NCBI RefSeq assembly: GCF_001029445.1
Contig: NZ_LDOT01000002.1
Location: forward strand, 372,001 to 436,000
Direction: 5' to 3'
From: Photobacterium aquae
GTDB lineage: Bacteria; Pseudomonadota; Gammaproteobacteria; Enterobacterales; Vibrionaceae
Length of the DNA: 64,000 bases
Shown: one piece after another, positions 1 to 9,193 of the stretch
Numbering within the stretch: position 1 is the first letter of the stretch
Layout: each line of letters opens with the position of its first letter
Notes under the pieces: model-generated
What the model saw: only the letters and a program-made list of their open reading frames with translations
Told to the model about the DNA's origin: nothing
Databases searched by the model: none
Program-made: the position numbers and the translations under genes

Positions 1-38
1 GTATCCACCAGTCCCGAGACTATGCAAAGAGACTGACC

Positions 39-290
39 ATGAGCGACAAAACAAGCATTTCAACGTCCGATCTTCTAATGATTGCCAACCAAATCATCCA
101 AGATCATGACAGCTATATCGATGGCATGCGCGCGACTGCAGTGGAAGAGCGTGACGAAGTACTGATCTTCAAGGGTGAAAACTACTTCCTTGATGACAAA
201 GGCTTACCGACAGAAAAAACCACACTGGTTTTTAATATGTTCAAGTTTCTTGCCCATAAACTTTCACCGGAGTTTACTCTGGCCAACTAA
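39..290 (+). CDS. yciN: YciN family protein (DUF2498)
   Basis: The 83-residue product matches the small cytoplasmic YciN family in length and pattern, especially the segment YFLDDKGLPT followed by VFNMFKFLAHKLS. Its biochemical role is not known. An ATG start follows a GAGACTGACC leader. It sits in front of a convergent sohB operon, and in enterobacteria yciN is also next to sohB, so synteny supports the assignment. A strong terminator follows at once. Nothing suggests truncation. Confidence 0.9.
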   Translation: MSDKTSISTSDLLMIANQIIQDHDSYIDGMRATAVEERDEVLIFKGENYFLDDKGLPTEKTTLVFNMFKFLAHKLSPEFTLAN

Positions 291-295
291 CAAAA

Positions 296-326
296 TAATA
301 GCCCCGCATCGCGGGGCTATTTATGC
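296..326 (+). terminator. Rho-independent terminator after yciN
   Basis: A GC-rich hairpin, AGCCCCGC / GCGGGGCT with a short ATC loop, is followed by a short T-rich stretch. It lies between the yciN stop codon and the convergent DUF805 gene and may serve both. Confidence 0.75.
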
Positions 327-341
327 TATCCGGTAGTGAAC

Positions 342-761
342 TCAAATATCAATAGTCATCGTGTCTTTATTGCTCTCCTGACCATCCTGAGGGGGCAACG
401 GTGGCTCTCCCCGCCCCTTCGGATCCGGGCCATATGCATTATCGCCCTTGGTTCCATCAAGGCAGCCCAGTTCAATAATGACAAACACCGGCCCCACCAG
501 TGGCGCAAATGTCAGAATCAGCCACCATGCACTCTTGCCACGGTCGTGCAAACGCTTGGCGTTAAGCGCCATTGACGCCCACATCGCAAAGCCCGTAATT
601 AACAACGACAGAATCGACTGCAGATCATTTTCCGCAGCCATATCCATTGGTGAATAGATAATAACGGGCATCATTACCAAAAGCACAGGAAGACTATAAA
701 GCCAGTAGTCACGGCGACGCATACGCCCTTGGAAGGAAAACAACGCCCACATCTGGTTCAT
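342..761 (-). CDS. DUF805 family inner-membrane protein
   Basis: The 139-residue protein begins with the DUF805 signature pattern (FSFQGRMRRRDYW), followed by about four hydrophobic segments near residues 22-38, 48-66 and 78-98. It is therefore a small integral inner-membrane protein of unknown function. It starts 12 bases downstream of sohB on the same strand, so the two are probably co-transcribed. Its C-terminal tail is hydrophilic and proline-rich. The family call is firm; no activity can be inferred. Confidence 0.85.
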   Translation of the reverse strand: MNQMWALFSFQGRMRRRDYWLYSLPVLLVMMPVIIYSPMDMAAENDLQSILSLLITGFAMWASMALNAKRLHDRGKSAWWLILTFAPLVGPVFVIIELGCLDGTKGDNAYGPDPKGRGEPPLPPQDGQESNKDTMTIDI

Positions 762-773
762 ACGCTACCCGCC

Positions 774-1832
774 TTAAACAATCGGACGCTGGCCACGGCT
801 AATCCACTTCAACAGTAGATTATCAGCAGCATCACCGGTTGCCCCAGCTAGCTTTTCAGCCAGTTTCTTACGCTGGACATAGCGAACCTGCAACACCTCA
901 CGATCTTTGCATGCATGGCTAATAAAATCATCACTGGTGCCGATCTCATCAACCAATCCTAAACCTAGAGCCTGCTTGCCAAACCAGTGCTCGCCCGTAG
1001 CCACTTTTTCAAGATCCAGCTCAGGACGGTGCTCTGCAATAAAGTCTTTGAACAAACCGTGGGTCTCTTCAATTTCAGACTGGAATTTCTCACGTGCCTT
1101 GTCGGTATTCTCACCAAACATGGTCAGGGTACGCTTGAACTCACCAGCAGTAATCTGCTCAAACTCAATATCGTTCTTTTTCAGAAGTTTATTGAAGTTT
1201 GGTAGCTGAGCAATCACCCCGATAGAACCAACAACCGCGAACGGCGCAGAGATGATCTTATCAGCCACGCACGCCATCATATAACCGCCACTGGCCGCGA
1301 CTTTATCCACTGAAATGGTCAACGTAATACCGGCCGCTTTGAGGCGGTCAAGCTGCGATGAAGCCAAGCCGTAGCCATGCACCATGCCGCCGCCCGTCTC
1401 AAGACGCAGCAACACCTCATCGCCTTCAATCGCGACAGCCAAAATAGCCGTCACTTCCTCGCGCAGCGAAGCCACTTCTTTGGCATCGATACTGCCATGA
1501 AAATCAAGAACAAAGAGACGAGGCTCACGGGAATGGCTCAAATCCCCTTCCTTCGCCGCTTTCTTTACTTCATTCTGGCGTGCCTTGTGTTTCTCTTTTT
1601 CAGCCTTTTTCTCAGCCTTGTCACGCGCTTTGAGCAATGGCTTGTCAAACAAGTGGGATTCCAGCTGCTCGACCGTCTCCTTGTACTGCTCGGTCAAGTC
1701 TGTGACTTCCAACTCCCCTTTGGCGCCGTGGTGGCCTTTAAGTCCCTTAACGATAACAAGAATACTGATAATCGCGATCACCACCGTGGCAATCTTGGCT
1801 AGAAACAGCCCGTAATCAAACAAAAAATCCAA
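774..1832 (-). CDS. sohB: SohB inner-membrane serine protease (peptidase S49)
   Basis: The 352-residue protein is close to the usual SohB length. An N-terminal membrane anchor (about residues 8-28) is followed by a charged linker rich in Lys and Glu, then the S49/SppA-like protease core. The nucleophile serine sits in VAASGGYM, and the general-base lysine is probably the one in AGEFKRTLTMFG. SohB is a periplasm-facing protease related to signal peptide peptidase A. The start is a TTG codon with AGGA seven bases upstream. It heads a two-gene unit with the DUF805 gene. Confidence 0.92.
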   Translation of the reverse strand: MDFLFDYGLFLAKIATVVIAIISILVIVKGLKGHHGAKGELEVTDLTEQYKETVEQLESHLFDKPLLKARDKAEKKAEKEKHKARQNEVKKAAKEGDLSHSREPRLFVLDFHGSIDAKEVASLREEVTAILAVAIEGDEVLLRLETGGGMVHGYGLASSQLDRLKAAGITLTISVDKVAASGGYMMACVADKIISAPFAVVGSIGVIAQLPNFNKLLKKNDIEFEQITAGEFKRTLTMFGENTDKAREKFQSEIEETHGLFKDFIAEHRPELDLEKVATGEHWFGKQALGLGLVDEIGTSDDFISHACKDREVLQVRYVQRKKLAEKLAGATGDAADNLLLKWISRGQRPIV

Positions 1833-2033
1833 TGTCGAGTCCTCATTCTCTTGTTTGAATTCATTGTAACCACGTTGTCATCGATTCGGCTACGCCAATA
1901 TTCATCACCGACGGCAAAGGGCGAGCAACTGCTCAAAACAGCGGCTATTCCCGATTGTCGAGGAGCGATCATGTCATCGCCAATTTGACAGTGTTACACT
2001 ACGCCAATGATAACAACGAAAAGGAAGTATTGA

Positions 2034-2795
2034 GTGGATTATCAAGTGGATGAGAATACACTGAAGGATAACGTTATTCTGGTAACCGGGGCCGGTGACG
2101 GTATCGGACGCCAGGCAGCTATTAGCTATGCCGCTCACGGTGCTACCGTGGTCCTGCTCGGCCGCACCGTTGCCAAGCTCGAAGCGGTCTATGACGAAAT
2201 CGAAAACCTTGGCTATCCGCAGCCAGCCATCATCCCCATGGATATGATGGGCGCAACCAGACAAAACTACCTCGACATGGTCGATACCATTGAAGGACAG
2301 TTCGGCCGCCTTGACGGCGTGCTGCACAATGCCGGTTTATTGGGCGTACTCAGCCCCTTCGAGCAACTCGGCGAAGAGGTCTTCGATGATGTCATGCAGG
2401 TCAACGTCAAGGCCCAATTCCTGCTGACACAAGCTGTTCTGCCACTGATCAAACAATCGCCACACGGCCGTATCATCTTCACCTCATCGACAGTCGGCCA
2501 CGAAGGCAGGGCTTTCTGGGGAACCTACTCAATATCAAAGTTCGCCACTGAAGGGATGATGCAGGTACTGGCCGACGAACTCAACAACACTCAGGTTAGG
2601 GTCAATGCTATCAACCCCGGCGGCACCCGCACGGCAATGCGCGCCCAGGCCTTCCCCGCTGAAGATGCCCGCCTGCTGAAAACACCCGCCGAGATTATGC
2701 CGCTGTATGTTTATCTGATGAGCAAAGAGAGCGATAGCGTCCACGGCCAATGTATTGACGCTCAACCCAAGAGAAAACCCGGGGCTGCCAGCTAA
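2034..2795 (+). CDS. yciK: YciK-type short-chain dehydrogenase/reductase
   Basis: The 253-residue SDR has a Rossmann cofactor motif TGAGDGIG at residues 18-25, the NAG motif in LHNAGLLG, and the catalytic Ser in FTSSTVG with YSISK as the Tyr-Lys pair. It belongs to the YciK oxidoreductase group, whose physiological substrate is uncertain. The start is GTG, supported by AAGGAAG six bases upstream. In E. coli yciK lies near rluB and yciO as here, although btuR/cobO, which often follows yciK, is absent. A strong terminator follows. Confidence 0.9.
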   Translation: MDYQVDENTLKDNVILVTGAGDGIGRQAAISYAAHGATVVLLGRTVAKLEAVYDEIENLGYPQPAIIPMDMMGATRQNYLDMVDTIEGQFGRLDGVLHNAGLLGVLSPFEQLGEEVFDDVMQVNVKAQFLLTQAVLPLIKQSPHGRIIFTSSTVGHEGRAFWGTYSISKFATEGMMQVLADELNNTQVRVNAINPGGTRTAMRAQAFPAEDARLLKTPAEIMPLYVYLMSKESDSVHGQCIDAQPKRKPGAAS

Positions 2796-2807
2796 AACAC
2801 CAACAAT

Positions 2808-2840
2808 GAAAAAGCCAGGCTCAAGAGCCTGGCTTTTAAA
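2808..2840 (+). terminator. Bidirectional terminator between yciK and rluB
   Basis: A near-perfect 13-bp inverted repeat (AAAAGCCAGGCTC / GAGCCTGGCTTTT) with a 2-base loop has A and T tracts on both sides. It can terminate both convergent genes. Confidence 0.9.
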
Positions 2841-2865
2841 ATGTCCGATTTAACGAAAGGCAGTA

Positions 2866-3945
2866 TTATTTGCGCACGCGCGGCTTTGCCGGTTTCGTCT
2901 TCAAAGGATTGCGACGGTTAGCCGCATTGCCAGAAGGCTTACGACGAGAACCATTCGATTCAGAACCGAACTGCTCTTGGCTGTTGCGGTTAGCACCGCG
3001 ACGCTTGTCCTGACGGCGAGAACCGCTGTTCTCCTGTACAGGCATCTCTTGGCCATTGCGGTTTGAACCACGGCGCTTGTCTTGACGGCGGTTGCCACGA
3101 GTATCATCGCTCAGGCGCTCTTCATGGCGGCGTACCGCACGACGGATCTGACGAACACCACGCTTACGCTTCTGGCCTTCAACCGTCAGTGCTGTTTCGG
3201 TTTCAGCAGGAAGTTCTACTTTCTCGCGAAGGTAGTTAACTTCTTTTAGCTCCAGCTCCATCCAACCGCCGCGAGGCAGATCTTTGGTCAGGAAGATATC
3301 ACCGTAACGTACACGCTTAAGACGGCTTACCGTCACACCCTGCGAGTCCCACAGACGACGAACCTCACGGTTACGACCTTCTGTGATCACCACGTAGAAC
3401 GTGTGGTTCATGCCTTCGCCACCAGCGTAGACAACGTCTTCGAAGCGAGCCATACCGTCTTCAAGCTCAACACCACGAACTAGGTTGCGAACCATATCTT
3501 CGCTCACTTCGCCGAATACACGTACCATGTATTCACGCTCGATACTGCGGCTCGGGTGCATCAGGCGGTTAGCCAGTTCACCATCTGTTGTGAACAGCAG
3601 CAAACCTGCAGTGTTCGCATCAAGACGGCCAACAGATACCCAGCGGCCATCTTTCAGGCGAGGCAGGCGATCAAAAACGGTACGACGACCTTCTGGATCA
3701 TGGCGAGTACATAGCTCACCTTCCGGTTTGTTATAAGCCAGTACTCGACAAATTTCGTCCGACGATGACACCAGTTGGATTTTATGACCGTCAATACGTA
3801 CGTTAACGCTCAAATCTTCCAGGCGATCACCCAGTTTAGCCACGATACCATCAACACTGACGCGCCCGTTCTGGATCATCAGTTCGATTTCGCGGCGAGA
3901 ACCCTGGCCAGAACGCGCCAGTACTTTCTGTAATTTTTCACTCAT
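2866..3945 (-). CDS. rluB: 23S rRNA pseudouridine(2605) synthase RluB
   Basis: The N-terminal S4 RNA-binding domain (residues 1-65, [17 protein letters not shown]) is followed by a TruB/RsuA-type pseudouridine synthase domain with the catalytic Asp in [12 protein letters not shown]. This architecture and the long Arg/Lys/Asn/Gly-rich C-terminal tail (about 110 residues with repeated SRRQDKRRG units) are typical of RluB in this family. It modifies U2605 in the peptidyl-transferase region of 23S rRNA. An in-frame upstream extension exists, but the ATG at 3945 with AGG upstream aligns with known RluB starts. The tail repeats are the only variable feature. Confidence 0.93.
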   Translation of the reverse strand: MSEKLQKVLARSGQGSRREIELMIQNGRVSVDGIVAKLGDRLEDLSVNVRIDGHKIQLVSSSDEICRVLAYNKPEGELCTRHDPEGRRTVFDRLPRLKDGRWVSVGRLDANTAGLLLFTTDGELANRLMHPSRSIEREYMVRVFGEVSEDMVRNLVRGVELEDGMARFEDVVYAGGEGMNHTFYVVITEGRNREVRRLWDSQGVTVSRLKRVRYGDIFLTKDLPRGGWMELELKEVNYLREKVELPAETETALTVEGQKRKRGVRQIRRAVRRHEERLSDDTRGNRRQDKRRGSNRNGQEMPVQENSGSRRQDKRRGANRNSQEQFGSESNGSRRKPSGNAANRRNPLKTKPAKPRVRK

Positions 3946-4162
3946 TAGACAAACCTTTGTCGCCTTCACAGGCGTCGAAATATCATCACGCTTCGACCTA
4001 TTCAAAGCGACGGCGAATTATGCCAAAAGCTTAACCCACTTACCACCTAAAACGCAGTTTGGTAGTAAGGAATTGTTACCGTTTCTAGCTCGACCCAGCG
4101 CGCCGTGAACGCCCGCCAGTGATAATATTTACGCACCCAGTGTGAATAAGGCGCTATATTGG

Positions 4163-4786
4163 CTAGGATTCAAACGGAGATGGATCACCCGCTCCAACGC
4201 GAGCAATCTCAATCTCGTCATTGCTAAAATCAACCACCGTCGTAGGCTGCTCGCCAAGGTAGCCACCACTGATAATCAAGTCGACTGCATGCTCAATCTT
4301 ATCGCGGATCTCCTCAGGATCAGACTCGGTCACTTCGTTACCCGGCAAGATCAAAGACGTTGACATCATCGGCTCGCCCAATGCTTCCAGCAGAGCCAAG
4401 GCAATAGCATTGTCCGGAACCCGGATACCAATCGTCTTGCGCTTCGGATTCATCAAACGACGCGGCACTTCCTTGGTACCCTTGAAGATAAAAGTATAGG
4501 CACCCGGTGTGTTGTTGCGTAGCAGGCGGAACGCACTGTTATCCACCCTGGCGTAGAGCGAAAGCTCGGAAAGATCACGACACAGCAAGGTAAAATTATG
4601 CTTGTCGTTAAGGCGGCGGATCTGGCAAATGCGCTCCAATGCCGATTTATTTTCCAACTGGCAGCCCAACGCATATCCCGAATCCGTCGGGTACACGATC
4701 ACACCACCATTACGGATAATCGCCACAGCCTGATTAATCAGACGGGTTTGTGGTGTTTCCGGATGAACATAAAAAAACTGACTCAT
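4163..4786 (-). CDS. yciO: YciO, Sua5/YrdC/YwlC family protein
   Basis: The 207-residue protein has the YrdC-like fold signatures (VYPTDSGYALGC near residue 34, and KRKTIGIRVPDN). It is a paralogue of the TsaC threonylcarbamoyl-AMP synthase. YciO proteins bind similar ligands, but their physiological role is less clear. A GGAGGAAG ribosome site lies just upstream of the ATG. It lies downstream of rnm on the same strand with a 25-bp gap, so the two probably form an operon. Confidence 0.92.
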   Translation of the reverse strand: MSQFFYVHPETPQTRLINQAVAIIRNGGVIVYPTDSGYALGCQLENKSALERICQIRRLNDKHNFTLLCRDLSELSLYARVDNSAFRLLRNNTPGAYTFIFKGTKEVPRRLMNPKRKTIGIRVPDNAIALALLEALGEPMMSTSLILPGNEVTESDPEEIRDKIEHAVDLIISGGYLGEQPTTVVDFSNDEIEIARVGAGDPSPFES

Positions 4787-4811
4787 TCTTCCTCCACGGG
4801 AAGGCCCTCAC

Positions 4812-5675
4812 TCAGGACGCTTCACCTTCTTCACGTAGCTTCTCAACACCCCAGTCATGCCAGACCTCAGTCACGCCCTTCGGTAACCATAAGTTACGTC
4901 CAAGATCGGTCCATGGAGAGACATAGTGAAAATCAGAGCCCTGCGAAGCCATCAGATTATAATCAATTGCATAATCCCCCAGCACGCGTCTATCTTGCGG
5001 AGCCTGCTGCGGTTGAGCCACCTCCATTGCATCGCCACCAGCGTCGACGAATGCAGCGAGCAGCCGCTTGATCCATTTGGCCGTCATATTGTAACTACCC
5101 GGATGCGCCAGTACGGCAATGCCTCCGGCTTGATGAATAGCCGTCACAGCTTCAGCCATCGAACACCAATTAGGCGGGACATAACCCGGGTTATTGCGGG
5201 TCATATACTTCTTGAAGACGGCCTGCATATTCTTGGCATACCCTTGCTCGACAATCCACTGGGCAAAATGAGCTCGAGTCAGGGTTGCGCCATCGGCAAT
5301 AGCCTTTGCACCGGCCAGCGCCCCCGGCATCCGGTTTTTCTCTAGCCGCTCACCAATCAGCTCGGCCCGGGCCTCTCGCCGCGCGGCCTGCTGCTCGATA
5401 ATCTGCACCATTGCCGGATGCTCAGAATCAATCTGCAAGCCAACAATGTGAATATCAAAGTTTTGCCAAAGTGTCGATATTTCAATGCCTTTGACCAGTG
5501 TTATTGGCAAATTCTGTGCTGCAATCGTCATCTCGGCCTCTGCCAACCCGGCCACGGTATCGTGGTCCGTAATCGCAAGCACATCCACCCGGCGTTCTAC
5601 CGCCCTCATCACTAGCTCTTGTGGCGACAACCGACCATCAGACGCAGTCGTATGACTATGTAAATCAAATAACAT
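4812..5675 (-). CDS. rnm: RNase AM (PHP-domain 5'-3' exoribonuclease)
   Basis: A PHP metal-dependent phosphoesterase domain runs the whole length, with metal-ligand motifs [11 protein letters not shown] near the start, [22 protein letters not shown] and SQGSDFHY. The E. coli orthologue (YciV/TrpH, now RNase AM) matures the 5' ends of rRNA and hydrolyses 3',5'-nucleotide bisphosphates. The ATG at 5675 is preferred over an in-frame TTG 21 bases upstream because the protein then begins right at the conserved first strand. It is divergent from the trp operon, the usual arrangement. Confidence 0.93.
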   Translation of the reverse strand: MLFDLHSHTTASDGRLSPQELVMRAVERRVDVLAITDHDTVAGLAEAEMTIAAQNLPITLVKGIEISTLWQNFDIHIVGLQIDSEHPAMVQIIEQQAARREARAELIGERLEKNRMPGALAGAKAIADGATLTRAHFAQWIVEQGYAKNMQAVFKKYMTRNNPGYVPPNWCSMAEAVTAIHQAGGIAVLAHPGSYNMTAKWIKRLLAAFVDAGGDAMEVAQPQQAPQDRRVLGDYAIDYNLMASQGSDFHYVSPWTDLGRNLWLPKGVTEVWHDWGVEKLREEGEAS

Positions 5676-5686
5676 AAATTTTATTC

Positions 5687-5722
5687 TTGACTTCAATTCA
5701 ATGAACTAGTTTACTAGTACGC
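5687..5722 (+). promoter_or_regulatory. trp promoter with overlapping TrpR operator
   Basis: The -35 box TTGACT (5687-5692) and -10 box TTTACT (5710-5715) are spaced by exactly 17 bases. The -10 box lies inside GAACTAGTTTACTAGTACG (5703-5721), which differs by a single central base from the E. coli trp operator core as I remember it. Bound TrpR-tryptophan would therefore block RNA polymerase. A further CGAACTAG half-site at 5731-5738 may extend repressor binding. The divergent rnm promoter shares this 80-bp region. Confidence 0.9.
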
Positions 5723-5754
5723 AGTTACCCCGAACTAGGTTACAGGACATTTAC

Positions 5755-5829
5755 ATGTTACAGCAATTTAATCATCAGCTCTGCGCTTTCTTCTCTTGGT
5801 GGTGGCACTTCCCTCTGCGGGTGGTGTGA
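5755..5829 (+). CDS. trpL: trp operon leader peptide TrpL
   Basis: A 24-residue open frame begins at ATG 5755, with AGGA eight bases upstream, and ends at TGA 5829. It contains three consecutive Trp codons (5797-5805), then HFPLRVV. The run of Trp codons, the position just after a TrpR-type promoter and the following terminator hairpin identify it as the attenuation sensor. Ribosome stalling here when charged tRNA-Trp is scarce would favour the antiterminator and allow trp gene expression. Confidence 0.95.
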   Translation: MLQQFNHQLCAFFSWWWHFPLRVV

Positions 5830-5854
5830 GTCGCTGTGCCTAGAGCCAGATAAC

Positions 5855-5884
5855 ACAAGCCCGCCCGAGAGCGGGTTTTTTTAT
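5855..5884 (+). terminator. trp attenuator terminator
   Basis: The hairpin CCCGC / GCGGG (5860-5864 with 5871-5875) is followed by seven T residues. The upstream GGGTGGTGTG segment (5819-5828) can pair either with the GCACTTCCC segment inside trpL or with the CACAAGCCC segment at the hairpin base. This gives the alternative structures needed for attenuation. Confidence 0.88.
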
Positions 5885-5960
5885 ATCTATAGCTAAACTA
5901 AACGAAGCCGAATATGCAGCCCCGGCCCCAAATACGCTGGGTAAGTAAAGGAATAAAAAG

Positions 5961-6974
5961 ATGATTATTGTACTAAAACCCAATGCCACCGAAGCCCAAG
6001 CACAAGAAATACTGACCCGCATCGAAACAGCCGGACTCAAGCCTCTGTATATGCCGGGAGTTGAGCGTATTGTTCTCGGCGCGCTGGGCGACGAACGTAT
6101 CTTGCAGCAGCTCCATTTCGATTCTTACCCATGCGTTGAGACCGTCAAGCCAATCCTAACCAAGTACAAGATGGTCAGCCGCGAAGTACAAGCCCACGAT
6201 ACCGTCGTCCGCTTCGGCAATGCCTCGGTAGGCGGCGACAAATTTGCCGTTATTGCAGGACCTTGCTCAGTAGAGTCTGAAGACCAGTTGATGGCTGTCG
6301 CCGAAGTGGTCAAACAGTATGGTGCCGTCGCCCTACGCGGCGGGGCCTACAAACCCCGCACCAGCCCTTATGATTTTCAAGGAATGGGCATTGACGGCCT
6401 GAAGCTACTCAAACAGGCCAACGAACAACTAGGGCTGCCTACCGTTTCGGAAGTGATGGAAGTAAGCCAGATGGAGGCTATGTGCCAGTATATCGACTGC
6501 CTCCAAATCGGCGCGCGCAACATGCAAAACTATGCCCTGCTCAAAGCCGTCGGTGAAAGCCAAAAACCGGTCTTGCTCAAACGCGGACTTTCCGCCACTA
6601 TCGAGGAGTTGCTGCTGGCGGCGGAATACATCTACGATGCCGGTAATCCGAACATCATCCTGTGCGAGCGGGGGATCCGTACCTACGAAACAGCAACACG
6701 CAATACGTTGGACCTCAATGCCGTCGCCTACCTGAAACAACGAACCCACCTGCCGGTGGTGGTAGACCCAAGCCACGGTACCGGTGTTCGCGAACTGGTG
6801 ATCCCACTATCGCGGGCAGCCGCAGCCGTTGGCGCTGACGGTATCATCGTCGAATCGCACCTTAACCCGTGCGAGGCATTGTCTGACGGACATCAGGCAC
6901 TGACGGGTCCAATGTTCGAACAGCTCATGCAAGAGCTGAAACCTTTTGTAGAAGCGGCAGGGAGAACGCTGTGA
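5961..6974 (+). CDS. 3-deoxy-7-phosphoheptulonate (DAHP) synthase, type I-beta with N-terminal regulatory domain
   Basis: This enzyme condenses phosphoenolpyruvate and erythrose-4-phosphate, the first step of the shikimate pathway. An N-terminal ferredoxin-like domain (about residues 1-70) precedes the TIM-barrel catalytic domain. Active-site motifs are [50 protein letters not shown] and SDGHQAL. Length and architecture match the Thermotoga-type I-beta enzymes rather than the E. coli AroF/G/H I-alpha enzymes. AAAGGA precedes the ATG. The gene is the first structural gene after the trp attenuator and overlaps trpE by 4 bases, so it should respond to tryptophan supply. The allosteric ligand cannot be told from sequence. 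Confidence 0.93.
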   Translation: MIIVLKPNATEAQAQEILTRIETAGLKPLYMPGVERIVLGALGDERILQQLHFDSYPCVETVKPILTKYKMVSREVQAHDTVVRFGNASVGGDKFAVIAGPCSVESEDQLMAVAEVVKQYGAVALRGGAYKPRTSPYDFQGMGIDGLKLLKQANEQLGLPTVSEVMEVSQMEAMCQYIDCLQIGARNMQNYALLKAVGESQKPVLLKRGLSATIEELLLAAEYIYDAGNPNIILCERGIRTYETATRNTLDLNAVAYLKQRTHLPVVVDPSHGTGVRELVIPLSRAAAAVGADGIIVESHLNPCEALSDGHQALTGPMFEQLMQELKPFVEAAGRTL

Positions 6975-8563
6975 ATACGAACCCGCTAGGCGTCGGTGAG
7001 CTGGAGTTGCTCAGCCTGGACGTCCCCTACGTGGCGGATCCCACCGAGCTCTATTACTCGGTGTGTGACGGCCGCCCCCATAACCTGCTGTTGGAATCGG
7101 CAGAAATCGACTCCAAGCAGGATCTGAAAAGCCTAATGCTGATTGATGCCGCCGTGCGCATCGTCTGCCGGGGCAAGGAAGTCAGGCTTGAAGCCCTGAC
7201 CGACAACGGCCTCAATGTACTGCAAACCCTGTCCGGCAAACTTCCGGCAGATATCCAGAGCCAGCGTGAACCCCGCACACTGGTGCTGACCTTTGCCGAG
7301 TCCGGTCGGGCTCTGGACGAAGACAGCCGCCTACGCCAAACGTCCAGTTTTGATGCCTTGCGTTTGATCCAGCAGGCTTTTGATATCGCGGGCCATCCGC
7401 GCGAGGCCCTGTTTCTGGGCGGCCTGTTTGCCTATGACGTCGTCGATAGTTTCGAGCCGCTCCCGGCAGTCAAGCAGGACAACCGCTGCCCAGACTACCT
7501 GTTCTATATTGCCGAAACTCTGTTGGTTATCGACCACCAGCGCCGCAAAGGCAAATTGCAGGCAACCCTGTTCGGAGGGGACACCTATACCGCGAGCTAC
7601 TTCGAACTGAGCCGCCGCCTGCAGCATATAAAAGAAGCTTGCCTAGTGCCGACACCACTGCCGGCCGCACCGATACTCGATGATGTCACTCCGACCGTTA
7701 CCGTCAGTGACGAGGCATTCTGCCAACAAGTGCAAGACCTCAAGCAACACGTTATCAATGGGGATGTCTTTCAGGTTGTTCCATCACGCCAGTTTATCCT
7801 GCCGTGCCCATCCCCACTCAACGCCTACAAAGAACTGAAAATCGGCAATCCCAGTCCTTACATGTTCTACCTGCAAGACGTGGATTTCACCCTATTCGGC
7901 GCCTCACCGGAAAGCGCCCTCAAATATTGTACCGAAAGCAACCAGATCGAGATCTACCCGATAGCTGGCACCCGCCATCGGGGCAAAAACCCGGACGGGA
8001 CGATAAACCTGGATCTAGACGGGCGTATCGAACTCGAACTGCGCAGTGATATGAAAGAAAATGCTGAACACATGATGCTGGTGGATCTTGCCCGCAATGA
8101 CGTGGCGCGCATCAGCGAGGCAGGAAGCCGCTACGTTGCCGACCTCCTCAAAGTCGACCGCTACAGCCATGTGATGCATTTGGTTTCTCGCGTGGTTGGC
8201 CAGCTACGCAATGATCTCGATGCCCTCCATGCCTATCAGGCCTGCATGAACATGGGGACGTTGACCGGCGCGCCGAAAATCCGCGCCATGCAACTGATCC
8301 GAGAGGTCGAACAACGCCGTCGAGGTAGCTATGGCGGTGCCGTCGGCTACCTGACCGGCCAAGGCGACATGGATACCTGTATCGTGATCCGCTCGGCCTA
8401 TGTCGAAGATGGTACGGCCAGCGTGCAGGCTGGAGCTGGGGTGGTCTACGACTCACAGCCACAGGCCGAAGCCGATGAGACACGCGGCAAGGCACAAGCC
8501 GTCATCACCGCCATCTGCAAGGCACACAGCGCCCCGGCCAAATTACGAGGAGCCGCATCATGA
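6971..8563 (+). CDS. trpE: Anthranilate synthase component I
   Basis: The 530-residue chorismate-using subunit of anthranilate synthase carries the tryptophan feedback motif LLLESAEIDS near residue 40. Its C-terminal chorismate-binding core includes PIAGTRHRG, DLARNDVARIS and the GGAVGYLTGQGD segment. It works with TrpG, which supplies ammonia. The start is GTG, overlapping the preceding DAHP synthase stop, with AGGGAG upstream. Translation is probably coupled to both neighbours, since trpG also overlaps by 4 bases. Confidence 0.97.
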   Translation: MNTNPLGVGELELLSLDVPYVADPTELYYSVCDGRPHNLLLESAEIDSKQDLKSLMLIDAAVRIVCRGKEVRLEALTDNGLNVLQTLSGKLPADIQSQREPRTLVLTFAESGRALDEDSRLRQTSSFDALRLIQQAFDIAGHPREALFLGGLFAYDVVDSFEPLPAVKQDNRCPDYLFYIAETLLVIDHQRRKGKLQATLFGGDTYTASYFELSRRLQHIKEACLVPTPLPAAPILDDVTPTVTVSDEAFCQQVQDLKQHVINGDVFQVVPSRQFILPCPSPLNAYKELKIGNPSPYMFYLQDVDFTLFGASPESALKYCTESNQIEIYPIAGTRHRGKNPDGTINLDLDGRIELELRSDMKENAEHMMLVDLARNDVARISEAGSRYVADLLKVDRYSHVMHLVSRVVGQLRNDLDALHAYQACMNMGTLTGAPKIRAMQLIREVEQRRRGSYGGAVGYLTGQGDMDTCIVIRSAYVEDGTASVQAGAGVVYDSQPQAEADETRGKAQAVITAICKAHSAPAKLRGAAS

Positions 8564-9180
8564 ACCAGCCTCATATTGTTCTGATCGACAATTTCGACTC
8601 CTTTACCTACAACTTGGTAGACCAGTTCCGCTCACTGGGCTGTCTTGTCACTGTCTACCGCAACAGCCTTGATGCTGCCGATATCGAACAGGCCATTGCC
8701 GAGAAAAACAATCCGGTACTGGTACTCTCGCCGGGCCCCGGCGCCCCGGCAGATGCGGGCTGCATGCCCGAGCTTATCCTGAGGTTACGCGGAAAAGTGC
8801 CGATGATCGGCATTTGTCTCGGCCATCAAGCTATTGTCGAGGCCTACGGCGGCAGAGTTGCCGGAGCCGGTCAAATCGTCCACGGCAAGCCAGCCATGAT
8901 GGCCCATGGCAGCCATGCCGTCTTCGACAGCCTTCCCAACCCATTGACGGTTGCCCGCTACCACTCGCTGGTGGCGACCTCAGTACCAGACAATCTGGCC
9001 GTGATCGCCGAAGTCGACGACCTTGTTATGGCTGTAGCCAACGAACAAGACCGGGTTTGCGGATTCCAGTTCCATCCCGAATCAATTCTGACGACCCAAG
9101 GTGCCCAGCTACTGACCAACACATTGGATTGGGTCACAACCAAACCGCGGGCTGACGAACAGAGAAACAATCAAATTTAA
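8560..9180 (+). CDS. trpG: Anthranilate synthase component II (glutamine amidotransferase)
   Basis: This class I glutamine amidotransferase of 206 residues has the oxyanion region SPGPGAP, nucleophile Cys in GICLGHQ and the catalytic His-Glu in FQFHPES. It releases ammonia from glutamine for TrpE. It is a free-standing subunit, not fused to TrpD as in E. coli, which is the usual arrangement in Vibrionaceae. It overlaps trpE in an ATGA junction, and trpD begins 13 bases downstream. Confidence 0.96.
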   Translation: MNQPHIVLIDNFDSFTYNLVDQFRSLGCLVTVYRNSLDAADIEQAIAEKNNPVLVLSPGPGAPADAGCMPELILRLRGKVPMIGICLGHQAIVEAYGGRVAGAGQIVHGKPAMMAHGSHAVFDSLPNPLTVARYHSLVATSVPDNLAVIAEVDDLVMAVANEQDRVCGFQFHPESILTTQGAQLLTNTLDWVTTKPRADEQRNNQI

Positions 9181-9193
9181 GGGAGAATCTAGG

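Noticed and set aside
3946..4005. N-terminal extension of RluB
   Set aside because: The extra 20 residues are not part of the S4 domain, and the ATG at 3945 has a ribosome site.
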